64,000 bases of DNA from Agapanthus africanus (lineage: Eukaryota > Streptophyta > Magnoliopsida > Asparagales > Amaryllidaceae): contig JASDDO010000016.1 in NCBI GenBank assembly GCA_030015575.1, positions 68,693,396-68,757,395 of the forward strand, in the 5' to 3' direction. Shown here one piece after another: positions 33,686-44,123 of the stretch. A program made the position numbers and the translations under genes. Within the stretch, counting starts at the first letter, position 1; every line of letters starts with the position of its first letter. A model generated the notes under the pieces. The model searched no databases. It saw only the letters and a program-made list of their open reading frames with translations, and was not told the origin of the DNA.

Positions 33686-36600
33686 ATGCTAAAGAGTTTT
33701 CTTCTCTCTCTCCTAATTGCAGCGACCCTGAAAATGACTGGACTTAAGTTACTTTTAGAGAAAAATATACTGACAGGGCCAAACTATAAAGATTGGCTGC
33801 GGAATGTCAAGATGGCTTTGACCTATGACAAACTGGGGTACGTCCTCACCGCTACAGCACCTGCTGTCCTTGGTCCCAAATCCAGCAATGCGGATAAGGA
33901 AATCCGCAAAACCTGGGATTTAGATTGCGCGAGAGCCAAGTGCATCGTGCTTGCCTCGATGAACAATGAACATCAGAGGAGGCACGAGGATATGTCTCTA
34001 GATGGCATATTTCTCCATACAAAGGAACTTTATGGAGAGCAATCTCGTATAGCAAGATACGAGACCTCTAAGAAATTGTTTCGAGCGAGGTTGGCTGTCG
34101 GGTCATCAGTAGGTGAACATGTCCTACAGATGATCGGCTATATTGAAGAGCTCGCAGACCTTGGGACGACTTTGGATAATGAGCTCTATACAGACCTTGT
34201 TCTCCAGTCCCTTCCTCCCACCTACGCCCAGTTTATCCTCAACTTCAATCTTCAAGGAAAAGAAGTTGAACTTGCGGAACTCCTGAACATGTTAAGGAGT
34301 GCAGAGGGCACCTTGCAGAAGGCAAGGGAAACACCCGCTATGTTTGTTGGCGGTTCATCTTCTTCCGGGTCCAAGGCTAGGGCCAAAGGAAGGAAGAAGA
34401 AGGCCGCACCCAGACCTAGAGGAGGTGTTAGTAAGGTGGGAAAGAAGGGAAAGAAAAAGTTTACAGCACCGGTAGTTGGCCTGGATGAGTGCTTCCATTG
34501 TCACAGGAAAGGGCACTGGAAGAAGGATTGCAAGGCGTGGAACGCCAAGAACCAGGAACCGAAGCAGGCTGTGGCTTCGACTTCAGGTGTGTTTGTAATT
34601 GAGAATTGTCTGTCAATCAACTCTACTTCCTGGGTATTGGATACCGGATCAGGATCTCATATTTGCAATTCTTTGCAGGCACTGAGAAACCGTAGAGTGC
34701 TGAAGGAAGGTGATATGATCCTCAGGGTTGCTAACGGAGCTAGCGTGGGAGCTGCGTCCGTCGGGGATTATCACCTAGGATTGACGAGTGGACACATTTT
34801 GGTTTTACATAACTGTTATTTTGTACCCAGCTTAACGTGTAATATCATATCAGTTTCCTTGTTATCAAATAAAGGTTATGATTTCACGTTTGTAAGAGAT
34901 GTTGTCAACATCCACCTTAATCATGGTTTGATTGGGTCCGGTACTCTAAATAACGGCATATATGTGTTAAACCAACTCCAAATTTTCAATGTCCAGAACA
35001 CACTAAAAGGAAAGTCTCCAGATTTAAATAAAGCTTTCTTATGGCATTGTAGACTGGGTCACATCAATGAGAGAAGGTTGACTAAGTTGCATAGAGAAGG
35101 ATATTTGGACACGTTCGAATATCAAACTTATGACACTTGTCAATCTTGTCTCAAAGGAAAGATGACAAAGACTCCATTCACTGGACAAGGAGTAAGAGCG
35201 AGCGAGCTCTTAGGACTCATACACAGTGATGTATGCGGTCCAATGTCTACACATGCGAGAGGTGGTTTTTCCTATTTCATTACTTTCACGGATGATTACT
35301 CAAGATACGGATTCATTTATCTGATGAAACATAAATCCGAGGCTTTTGAGAAATTCCAAGAGTATAAGAATGAAGTAGAAAACCAAACCGGCAAAAGTAT
35401 AAAGACACTAAGATCTGATCGAGGTGGAGAATACTTGAGTGCCGAGTTCCTAGGTTACCTAAAAGAGAAAGGAATTCTCTCTCAGCTTACTCCTCCATAC
35501 ACTCCACAGCATAACGGTGTATCGGAGAGACGGAATCGAACCCTATTGGATATGGTACGATCCAAGATGAGTAATGCTGAGTTACCGCGATCTTTCTGGG
35601 GTTATGCGCTAGAATCAGCGGCATATCTTCTGAACAGAGCTCCTACCAAGACTGTGCCTACCACTCCATATCAGATGTGGACTGGGAAGAAACCCCATCT
35701 TCAACATATGAAGATTTGGGGATGTCCAGCTTTTGTTAAAAAGCAGCATGTGGACAAGCTCGAGGCACGATCAGTAAAATGTATGTTTGTGGGATATCCA
35801 AAGAACTCCAAGGGATATTATTTCTATTACGCAGAGGAACAAAAGGTTTTTGTTTCTCGTAATGCCCATTTTCTGGAAAATCAGTTTTTAGAAAAGGAAA
35901 TAAGTGGGAGCGAAATAGAACTGGAAGAAATTCCAGAACCACAAACTGCTACTGAAAGTTTGGTAGAACCAGAGGTTCAAGAAGAACAGAACATTCCCGC
36001 ACCCCTCCGCAGGAGTAGTAGGCCGTCTCATCCGCCTGAGAGATACTACGGTTTTCTCATAGACGGGGATAGAGAGGATTGCATCATAGATGATGATGAA
36101 CCTACTGACTTCCAGCAGGCCATCCAGAGCGGCGACTCGGTACGATGGCTAGATGCAATGCGGACCGAAATGGAGTCCATGTACACCAACAAAGTATGGA
36201 CTTTGGACTTTGCTCCAGATGGGGTAAAACCCATAGGATGCAAATGGATCTTCAAGAAAAAGATTGGTGTAGATGGACAGGTGGAAACCTATAAGGCTAG
36301 ACTTGTTGCAAAGGGTTTTCGTCAAAGACCTGGTTTGGACTATGACGAAACCTTTTCTCCAGTGGCTATGCTCAAATCCATTCGGGTCCTTCTTGCTATT
36401 GCTGCCTTCCATGATTATGAAATCTGGCAGATGGACGTAAAGACGGCTTTTCTGAATGGAAATTTAGAAGAGAGCGTCTATATGGATCAACCAGAGGGTT
36501 TCAATCAGAGTGGGAGCAGCGGGAAAGTGTGCAAGCTGCTTAAGTCTATTTATGGACTAAAGCAGGCATCGCGGAGTTGGAACATCTGTTTTGATGAGAC

Positions 36601-37675
36601 AGTCAAAGAATATGACTTTATCAAAAATCCAGATGAACCGTGCATATATAGTAAAGTTGTGGCCAGAAGTGTCGTATTCCTCGTCTTGTACGTGGATGAC
36701 ATTCTATTGATAGGAAATGACATTCCTATGCTACAATCTGTCAAAGGATTCTTGTCACACAGGTTCTCCATGAAAGACCTGGGTGATGCCTCTTACATTC
36801 TGGGGATCCGGATCTATCGTGATAGATCCAAGAGGATGTTGGGACTTTCGCAGTCCAGGTATATCGACACTGTACTGAAAAGATTCAGTATGGAAGATTC
36901 TAAGCGCGGTAATCTACCGGCTTGTCACGGAATCACCCTCTCCAAAGAGATGTCTCCCAAGACTGATTTGGAAAGGGAACGCATGTCTATTATACCCTAC
37001 GCTTCTGCGGTAGGCTCTATAATGTATGCGATGTTGTGTACCAGACCAGATGTAGCTTACGCACTGAGCGTGGTAAGCCGGTATCAGTCAGACCCAGGGG
37101 AGAAACACTGGATAGCAGTAAAGAACATTCTCAAGTACCTGAGGAGGACTAAGGAGATGTTCTTGGTTTACGGCGGAAAAGACCTCAGGTTGGAGGCCTT
37201 TGCTGATTCCGGCTTCCAGAGTGATAAGGACGATTCCAAGTCCATGTCGGGATATGTCTTTACCCTCAATGGAGGGGCGGTGTGCTGGAAGAGCTCCAAG
37301 CAGGACACCGTTGCTGACTCGACGATGGAAGCGGAGTATATAGCTGCTTGCGATGCCGCAAAAGAAGCAGTCTGGATGAAGAAGTTCCTAACAGAACTTC
37401 AGGTGGTTCCTACCATAGTTGATCCAATACCTCTGTATTGCGACAACAACGGAGCTATAGCTTTAGCGAAGGAACCAAGGTCCCATCAGAAGTCCAGACA
37501 CATCTTGAGGCGGTATCACCTGATCAGGGAGATCATTGATCGTCAGGAGATCGAGGTTCGGAGAGTCGCTTCAGAAGAGAACATTGCTGATCCATTCACG
37601 AAGGCCCTTCCTCAGATTCAGTTCGAGAGGCTGCTCGAGATCATTGGTCTGCGATATGCCAGTACATGGCCCTAG
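33686..37675 (+). CDS. Gag-Pol polyprotein, Copia/Angela type
   Basis: One open frame of 1329 codons encodes the capsid protein and all enzymes of a Copia element. Domains in order: Gag capsid (about 17-265), CCHC zinc knuckle C269-C272-H277-C282, a Lys-rich linker, aspartic protease (catalytic D319 in DTGSGSH), Gag-pre-integrase zinc motif (about 450-510), integrase core with D515, D578 and E614 (35 residues between the last two), reverse transcriptase with YVDD at 1002-1005, and RNase H (about 1170-1310, first Asp D1174). No stop or frameshift is seen and all catalytic residues checked are present. The open frame begins at 33686, but residues 1-16 are encoded by the pyrimidine tract and acceptor, so the true start is probably Met17 (33734). 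The stop is 12 nt before the 3' LTR. No frameshift site between gag and pol is evident. The closest match by memory is barley BARE-1/Angela. Confidence 0.95.
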   Translation: MLKSFLLSLLIAATLKMTGLKLLLEKNILTGPNYKDWLRNVKMALTYDKLGYVLTATAPAVLGPKSSNADKEIRKTWDLDCARAKCIVLASMNNEHQRRHEDMSLDGIFLHTKELYGEQSRIARYETSKKLFRARLAVGSSVGEHVLQMIGYIEELADLGTTLDNELYTDLVLQSLPPTYAQFILNFNLQGKEVELAELLNMLRSAEGTLQKARETPAMFVGGSSSSGSKARAKGRKKKAAPRPRGGVSKVGKKGKKKFTAPVVGLDECFHCHRKGHWKKDCKAWNAKNQEPKQAVASTSGVFVIENCLSINSTSWVLDTGSGSHICNSLQALRNRRVLKEGDMILRVANGASVGAASVGDYHLGLTSGHILVLHNCYFVPSLTCNIISVSLLSNKGYDFTFVRDVVNIHLNHGLIGSGTLNNGIYVLNQLQIFNVQNTLKGKSPDLNKAFLWHCRLGHINERRLTKLHREGYLDTFEYQTYDTCQSCLKGKMTKTPFTGQGVRASELLGLIHSDVCGPMSTHARGGFSYFITFTDDYSRYGFIYLMKHKSEAFEKFQEYKNEVENQTGKSIKTLRSDRGGEYLSAEFLGYLKEKGILSQLTPPYTPQHNGVSERRNRTLLDMVRSKMSNAELPRSFWGYALESAAYLLNRAPTKTVPTTPYQMWTGKKPHLQHMKIWGCPAFVKKQHVDKLEARSVKCMFVGYPKNSKGYYFYYAEEQKVFVSRNAHFLENQFLEKEISGSEIELEEIPEPQTATESLVEPEVQEEQNIPAPLRRSSRPSHPPERYYGFLIDGDREDCIIDDDEPTDFQQAIQSGDSVRWLDAMRTEMESMYTNKVWTLDFAPDGVKPIGCKWIFKKKIGVDGQVETYKARLVAKGFRQRPGLDYDETFSPVAMLKSIRVLLAIAAFHDYEIWQMDVKTAFLNGNLEESVYMDQPEGFNQSGSSGKVCKLLKSIYGLKQASRSWNICFDETVKEYDFIKNPDEPCIYSKVVARSVVFLVLYVDDILLIGNDIPMLQSVKGFLSHRFSMKDLGDASYILGIRIYRDRSKRMLGLSQSRYIDTVLKRFSMEDSKRGNLPACHGITLSKEMSPKTDLERERMSIIPYASAVGSIMYAMLCTRPDVAYALSVVSRYQSDPGEKHWIAVKNILKYLRRTKEMFLVYGGKDLRLEAFADSGFQSDKDDSKSMSGYVFTLNGGAVCWKSSKQDTVADSTMEAEYIAACDAAKEAVWMKKFLTELQVVPTIVDPIPLYCDNNGAIALAKEPRSHQKSRHILRRYHLIREIIDRQEIEVRRVASEENIADPFTKALPQIQFERLLEIIGLRYASTWP
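33692..33727 (+). promoter_or_regulatory. D: splice-acceptor-like tract at the start of gag
   Basis: The pyrimidine run TTTTCTTCTCTCTCTCCTAA is followed by TTGCAG (AG at 33721-33722) and CGACC. The first ATG after it, 33734, begins the recognisable Gag. E1 and C keep the tract and AG/CGACC. No partner donor was identified by eye. Confidence 0.45.
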
Positions 37676-37678
37676 TGC

Positions 37679-37688
37679 AAGTGGGAGA
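37679..37688 (+). other. D: polypurine tract
   Basis: AAGTGGGAGA, immediately before the 3' LTR, primes plus-strand DNA synthesis. It is the same tract as in E2, E3 and C. Confidence 0.88.
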
Positions 37689-37689
37689 T

Positions 37690-39572
37690 TGTTAGTGTTT
37701 ATGCCCTAGAAGGCCATTACTGTATCATACTAGCTTGTATATTACTTAATGGAAGCTTGGGATATTCACATGTATATAACAGTCTTGCTAAACATGGTAG
37801 TATGCTACTTGGTTTTTCTATCTTAATATGTGAGTGTACGTATTGATAGAGCTCTTAGGATCTTGCTTGTCTACCAGCGTTGTGATGGCAGTCACACTAG
37901 TGGGGGCTGGGTAGTCTACAAGCACATCCTTATTCAGGTCCCTGGTCGTTGGATTATCGAGACAGAGCATCGATACTCCGGAGTAGACTAGTGTGTACGC
38001 TTCTCATCCCAGTTGGGGAGATGGTCTGTCCCACAGCCGTCAGTACGTCGTACTGGAGATAGTATGCAGGTGCTCGTTAGGTTACGGGTACACCGGACAG
38101 GACTCACAGGGAACTGTTGGTTGGTTTGATACCAGTCGTCAGTGAACAGTTCCCAGGTGACATGAGTACAGCGTAGTCCGCAGACTTGACACTGCTACTT
38201 CGCCTCGAGTGTGTCCCACTGTTCTTAGATTGCTACCCTACCACGGCTCAAAGGAGTCGTGCAAACAGGTAGCAGTTGGGTGCAGTCCCGAGCACTTGGA
38301 GGCAGTGGCGGTTAGACAGGATTCGTCCCTCCCGGTATTGGGAGTAGATATCGTGCTGTGTCAGAGAGCCATTACGCAAAGTCCCTGGCCAGGGCAAGCG
38401 AGATTTGCCGGTAGGTTCCAGCAGTTTCTCAGGGTGTAATGGGCTTCACTCCGACACGACTTATACCGCTATTAGGGGACTGACGCTTGCCGCCCCCCTA
38501 GGCCCGATATGCGATAGTCATGGACGAACGGACCGGACTGTATGGAGATTGTCACATCAGACTCAGTAGGAGTTCGGATGGGTTTACTCATCGGCCTTCT
38601 TATCGACAACTACCTGGGGACCGTTACGTACAGCTAGTGCCGCTTGCGGTCTGTGGTTAAACCCACTGCCAGCGTAGTAGTCGAGTCTCTAGAGTCCCAC
38701 ACAGAGAGTTTCCTACTCCAGGCGAAACGATATAGAGGTTGCATGGTTTTGCGACAAAGGGTTCGGACGCATACGTGCGTTTACGCGCGTACGACTTTCG
38801 GACAGTTTTTACCAGTCGGCTTTGGTTTAAGCCAGTTACTGGTATCCGGTTATTGGATTTATACAGTCTAAAGATTTTCCGTATTTTTGCGGATTGGAGG
38901 GGCGTTCTCGTAATTGTACGAGAAGCTTCTAGAAGATGTGACTAAGGAGGTTTCTTTTGGAAAGAAAGTGAGTCATGGTGGTGATTCATTCATTTCATTA
39001 ATGCACATTTATTGCTTAATGACTCATGCTAATGAATCACCACTAGATATTTTATGAAGCATGCTTATTCATTTCCTTTATTCATTATTCTTAAAATAGA
39101 ATGCTTCATAATATATTATGATACACTCTCTCTCTTCTCATTATCATATATCACATTCTCTCTCCTCAAGCTCTCATCTTCAAACCCTAATCCTTAATCC
39201 TCATGTGTTGAGATCAAAGGATTAGTTAGACTAAACAATCCATAACCTTCACTCTACATCATCCTTTCATCTTTGATTAGCAATCAAAGTTGATTAGTTA
39301 CCTCAAGTTAGAGGTTTAGCTTGGAGTTTCGCTCTCGGGTGGATCGTCTACTACCTAGAGAAGGTCGAGGAGAACAAAGGAGGACGTAAAGACGAAGGAC
39401 TAGTTTCGATCGGTATAATCCCTTAACACTATAGTTTAGTATAGCTATGTGTTTGGTTATTATTTGTTTAGCTTCGATTCAAGCGGTTAGTCGATGTTCG
39501 TTGTTTAAACTTGATCGTTTTTTGAAAATTCCGCCTCCCCATAAGTACTTGGGTGTACTACATCGACTTACA
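37690..39572 (+). mobile_element. D: 3' LTR
   Basis: 1883 bp, almost identical to the 5' LTR. It is followed by the second TSD copy CCAAG (39573-39577), after which the T sequence resumes. Confidence 0.95.
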
Positions 39573-39577
39573 CCAAG

Positions 39578-39816
39578 ACCCGCCGAATAAACTCACACTC
39601 AACGCGCGATCAGCGCCTCAACTCCGACAAAGGGAGGATACCGACCTTCCCACACTCGTCCTTCGTTCGACTCATACTCGATGCGCGACTACAAGAACGC
39701 CTTATCATCCCCGAACAATCCACCATGAGGAATTATCGGCGCTAAGCCGCACAGAAAGAACCAAGCAGTCCACTCTCGACCCGACCCACAAATAGATCGG
39801 AATGAGAGTGGGGGAC
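39578..39816 (+). mobile_element. T: region between tandem repeats and 3' LTR
   Basis: This is non-coding continuation of T after D. It ends in a purine tract, GAGAGTGGGGGAC (39804-39816), of the sort found directly before the 3' LTR in Tat-type Gypsy elements. Short frames (39553-39795) are not convincing. Confidence 0.5.
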
Positions 39817-40244
39817 TAATGATGATGCTCAATAATGGCAATTCCCTATATCATGACACGTAGCAGATGACGTGTCACATGCGTACGCCAGTTAGGCCCC
39901 TGAGGGCCACGGAGGGGGAACCAGTGCGCTACAGTGGGGGCTTCCCTCGTACCCCGTCTCCAAGGTTGCACCCCACTTCTTGCCCTCGAGCACTTCAGCA
40001 GCCACGCCAACTGTCCCTTTGCTCTACTCCGAGCCTCCCTTGGGGCTGAGCTTTCTCGCCCTCCCGGCTCGCCTCCGAGCCATCCTTCGGCCCGAGGAGT
40101 CTCCCGACCTTCGGTGGCCTTCCAGACTACCCACAGCTCACCTCCAGGCCTCTAGCACAATCGGCCTCCTCGGCCCTCTCAGCTCGTCTTCGGGCTACCG
40201 CAGCACCAAGATACCTCGGCTCTCCTGCTCGTCCCCGAGCTCTG
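39817..40244 (+). mobile_element. T: 3' LTR, probable, right end uncertain
   Basis: It starts at or just after the purine tract (TGATGATGCTC at 39820). It contains GACACGT...ACGTGTC (about 39852-39875) and a C-rich stretch with repeated CTCGGCTCGTC-like phrases. The right end is set by the onset of homology to Gypsy LTRs near 40245. No second LTR is in the window, so this is inferred from the tract and the neighbouring repeats. Confidence 0.4.
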
Positions 40245-40357
40245 TTACCAATCCAAGAATTTAAACTATACAGGAGTGATGGGGAGCTCAAGAGGCACAT
40301 CTTCCATGAAGGCCGACTCCGATTTGGAGCCGAATCGGCCGCCCCCGTCGGCCGATC
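40245..40357 (-). mobile_element. K: fragment of a Gypsy LTR related to A
   Basis: About 113 bp match A's LTR near 28960-29060, including AGGAGTGATGGGGAG and the TCGGCC-rich block. C interrupts it at 40358. The rest must lie beyond C, right of the window. Confidence 0.6.
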
Positions 40358-42588
40358 TGTAGGGTTACTAGGCACTCTAACAAGGTACTACAAGGCATCA
40401 ACTATGCCCGGTTAAAATTTTAGCCGTGCCGAACAACCCTAAACAAGATCTATGCTAGACTATTAAGGTATCACATGCAAGTAAACTACATTTACGACTA
40501 AGTGAATACGAAATACAACCTTTGTAGATCGGTCCTTCACTTCTAAAACTCCTTGTTGTAGTCCCTTCGCTGCGACCATGGTCCTCCCGGGCTCTTGCAT
40601 GGCTTCACGAGGCGAAAGAAGCGTCCTTGCTTGAAGTCTTCGAGGCCGAAGATAATCTACGTCGAGGGAATACCAACTCAAGCTTCTACTTCACTAACTA
40701 GAGAATTAGTGAAGCAAACACCCTAAACTAAAGTGCTAGTCTAGTAGAGGATGGAGAAATAGGAAGTGGGTTCACTTTAGAATTTATTTTTTCACAATAT
40801 TTCTCACTTTGGATCAAACCCTGGAGAGCTTTTTAGCTCAAGGAAGAAGATGAAGAAATAAAGAGAGAAACATAATGATCAAGTGAGTGAGCTAACCATG
40901 GGTGAGTGAGTATCATATACTAACTCATGTAGAGACATAACCATGGCTAATTCTAATGGTTGGGTTAACTAAATATCTTAAGTAAAACAAATTGAGTTGA
41001 ATTTGTCAAAGCACTAAAAGCCTCTACAAGCTTCATGCACTTAACAAATATCAACCAATTTAAATTTACTTTAAATATTAAAACCCCTCCACTAAAATTA
41101 GAATGGTGTATGTCTTATACACCCATGTCATGTGTATCAATAACCATGATACATAAAAGAAAACACATTTTAATATATATCACATATATATTAAAGTTGT
41201 GCACATGTGAGAAAAATCCTTAAGTGAAAAAATGTTAGTTAATGTAAATTAGTATATCAAATATACAATTATACACTAAATTATTAAATCAACACTTGAC
41301 TTAATAATCCGGTTATATCTCATATAACCGACTAACAACCAATGCATCGTCTTATCGAATCAACACTTGACTCGATAACCCGGCTATATCACATATAACC
41401 GACCGATACAAAAAGTCACGAGAATAGAATACGGTATCACATAAACGCATTATTCTCGGTCCCGCGCATATCACATATGCGCTCCTATTTCGTTTTGCCT
41501 GAGCCAGTAAAACCTCTATGTAGGACTCTAAAGACTCGTCAATACGCCGGCAGTAGGTGATGATCACATCAAGCACCCACAAGCCGTCAGCGGTACTAGC
41601 TGGACGTAGCGGTACTAGCTGGACGTAACGGCTACCCGGGTATTGAGCGATCAGAAGATCAGCAAGCAAGCCCGCTCCAAGTCCTGTAAAAGCCTAACGG
41701 TAACACTTCCCGTACAGTCCGGTCTCCTCGTCTGATATGTCGCATATCAAGTCTAGGGGTGGTAAACGTCATACCCCCAATAACCGATAAGTCGTGCCGA
41801 TGTGAGGCTCATAACGGGTCGAGAAACTACTGGTAACACTTACCAGTAAATCTCTAAATCAGCCCTGGCCAGGGACTTCCCTGTTATGGCCAATCGAGCA
41901 CAGCGCAACATCAACCCCCAATACCGGGAGAGACGAAACCCCTCCTATCGCTCATTGCCTCCATGTGACTCGGGACTATACCCAAAAACCACCGTTTTGC
42001 ATGCCCTCTTGGACGTGGTAAGGTGGAAATCAATGTACAGTGGGAATCACACAATACTCTATGACGATCTCGGGTCTACAGACTAACATGTACAAGTGTC
42101 ACCAGAGAACTGCCATCTGACGTGAGGTATAATACCATCTGGGAGTTCTCGGCGAGTCCGTCCAGTGTACCTTGTCTCCACTGAGCACCCGTATACCATC
42201 TCTGATGTCAAACACCAATGGATATGGGATCATCCATTGCCCATCTCACGGGTCGAGAAGCGTATACGCTAGTCTACTCTGGTATATTTATGTCCTGTCT
42301 CGATACACCTATGACTAGAAACATTAAAGGATGTACTTATGGACTACTCTGTCCCCACTAGTATGATCTGCATCATAGTCCAGGTAGTCAAGTACACATC
42401 CTAAGGGCTTTACCAACATGTAACTATAAGACAGCATCAAGAGACAGGTATACATGTTAAGATAAAGAGCAACCAGATAGCATACTATCATATCGAGCAA
42501 GAAAGTCCTCTCTTTATATGTCCAAGCATCCAATATAATATACATCATTTGTACAATACTGGCCTCTAGGGAATACATACAACTAACA
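40358..42588 (-). mobile_element. C: 3' LTR, Copia/Angela family 2
   Basis: 2231 bp, minus strand, TGTTAG (42588) to CCCTACA (40358). The left TSD is CGATC (40353-40357); the right partner is outside the window. It is preceded on the minus strand by the polypurine tract AAGTGGGAGAT (42589-42599). It resembles S and the E2 LTR. Confidence 0.9.
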
Positions 42589-42794
42589 ATCTCCCACTTG
42601 CACTAGGGCCAGCTGCTGTAGTATCGCATACCAAGCATCCCGAAGAGTCTCTCAAACTGTATATGGGGAATGGCCTTCGTGAGTAGATCCGCTGTGTTGT
42701 TCTTCGTGTCAACCCTCCTGACCTCGATCTCCCGGCGATCAACTATCTCCCGGATCAGGTGATACCGCCTCAGAATATGCCTGGATCGCTGATG
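42589..42794 (-). pseudogene. C: end of pol (C-terminus of RNase H)
   Basis: The last about 64 codons of the C polyprotein (stop near 42603) include SRHILRRYHLIREIVDR and the usual Copia ending with IQFERLFGMLGMRYYSSWP. G separates this from the rest of pol at 59545. The TSD is TGATG here (42790-42794) and TGTTG on the other side (59545-59549), one base changed. Confidence 0.88.
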
Positions 42795-43029
42795 TGTAAC
42801 AACCCTAATTTTCCTATACACTTTTCTATACAAATTTTTTTAAAATTTTTTTTAAATCCATAAAGGAATATTTTAACCTGAGCACAATATATATATAAGT
42901 AATTATTTTGTTTTTAAATAACTCCAATTTTAGTGTACATAAAATTGTTTTAAACTTAATGTATACTTGGGGTATTTAATGTTGCTGTTACCACTTTAAG
43001 TACTTATTTTCCCACAATAATTACAAGAA

Positions 43030-43101
43030 GGGGCTTGTAGCTCTTTGGTAATACCTTGCACTGCTGAACCAAGCCACCGGAGTTCAAATCCCATGCCCCA
43101 C
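43030..43101 (+). other. tRNA-like module in the G 5' LTR
   Basis: GGGGCTTGTAGCTCTTTGG, then GGAGTTCAAATCCC, then ATGCCCCAC. The ends GGGGC and GCCCC could pair as an acceptor stem, and A- and B-box-like motifs are correctly spaced. It may be a fossil tRNA or SINE piece, or a working Pol III signal; the sequence does not decide. Confidence 0.45.
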
Positions 43102-43441
43102 ATTATTTTTGTATTTATTTTGTTTTAATTTTTTTTTGAAGTCAACGGTCAAAAGGCCATAACTCCCAAAATATGTAATGGACAACAAAAAGTAAATACA
43201 CCAAATTTTACACCCGAAGTTTCCCCGGCTACTGGAAGCCTGACTCGGCCCGACTCGGCGCCGCCGGCCGGACTTGGCCGGACGGCCGAGTCACCAACAG
43301 AGAAAAGTTGGGTCTTGAAGTGGTCAACCCTCCTGCACACTTATTATGCTTGGATCGGTTATCATTTGGCCAATAAATCTCTTTTACTCCTAGGTTTAAT
43401 GAATTTTAATGAATTTTATATAATTTTTATATTTTTATTAA

Positions 43442-43472
43442 AAACCCTAACCCTAGCCTAACCCTATATAAA
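43442..43472 (+). promoter_or_regulatory. G 5' LTR: telobox (AAACCCTAA) and TATA box (TATATAAA)
   Basis: AAACCCTAA at 43442-43450 is followed by CCCTAGCCTAACCC and TATATAAA at 43465-43472. The same pair is in the 3' LTR (57031-57061). This is the likely Pol II promoter, giving a U3 of about 670 bp. Confidence 0.65.
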
Positions 43473-44123
43473 CCCCCATACCCTCTACCCTCTCACCCTA
43501 CATTTCTAAGTTCACTCTCCCAAAATTCCAAGAGAACTTGGTACGTTAGAAAACGAGCGAAAAGCGAAACGCTGACGAAATCGACGGCGAAATTCCGACG
43601 AGCGTGTTAGGACCTCTCAACGACGTTTCGACGCACCGGCAAACCCTCTACCTCTCTCTTACTCTCTAACGTTGTCCAAACCCGTAAGTCCCCCTTTTCT
43701 ACCTTTCTTTTCTTTCATTAAAATACGACTTTTCAAACCCGACGGAAATTGGAACAAACCGATTTCCGATTTGGTTTTCTATCAAAACTCACTTATCACT
43801 AATTCCATAATGCTTAAACATATTCATGTTGACTACTAATCACTTAAAAATCAATTTGAACAAGTTTTCACACATGAAATGATAGCTTTTGCAATATACC
43901 GTATTCTTTCACTTAAATACCACCTTATTTAGTTTATCACATTTAACCCCTAAACTTTACTATACCTTAAAGTAGATCATGAGGTAATGACCTACCTCCT
44001 CACACACTCATATGCAATCATAACACGCTACCTTGAAAATTTAGAATACGATAAAACAAGATTTTACATTAAAATACCATTTTCTTAATAAAACCTTTTC
44101 TAAAAGTTTTAGGTTTGATACAC

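Larger units (their letters stand above)
29833..39572 (+). mobile_element. D: complete, young Angela/BARE-type Copia element
   Basis: A 9740-bp element with LTRs 29833-31714 and 37690-39572, perfect TSD CCAAG (29828-29832 and 39573-39577), primer-binding site, one open Gag-Pol frame of 1329 codons and a polypurine tract. By eye the LTRs differ at about six positions over 1.88 kb (five substitutions and one inserted T near 38404), so it inserted recently. It is the only element here with an intact coding region and could be active. Confidence 0.95.
42795..44123 (+). mobile_element. G: 5' LTR, first part
   Basis: It begins TGTAACAACC and holds the tRNA-like module (43030-43101), the TCGGCC-rich block (about 43244-43290), the telobox/TATA promoter (43442-43472) and a downstream transcribed-leader-like CT-rich region. 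It stops at the H insertion, with TACAC at 44119-44123. Confidence 0.9.
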
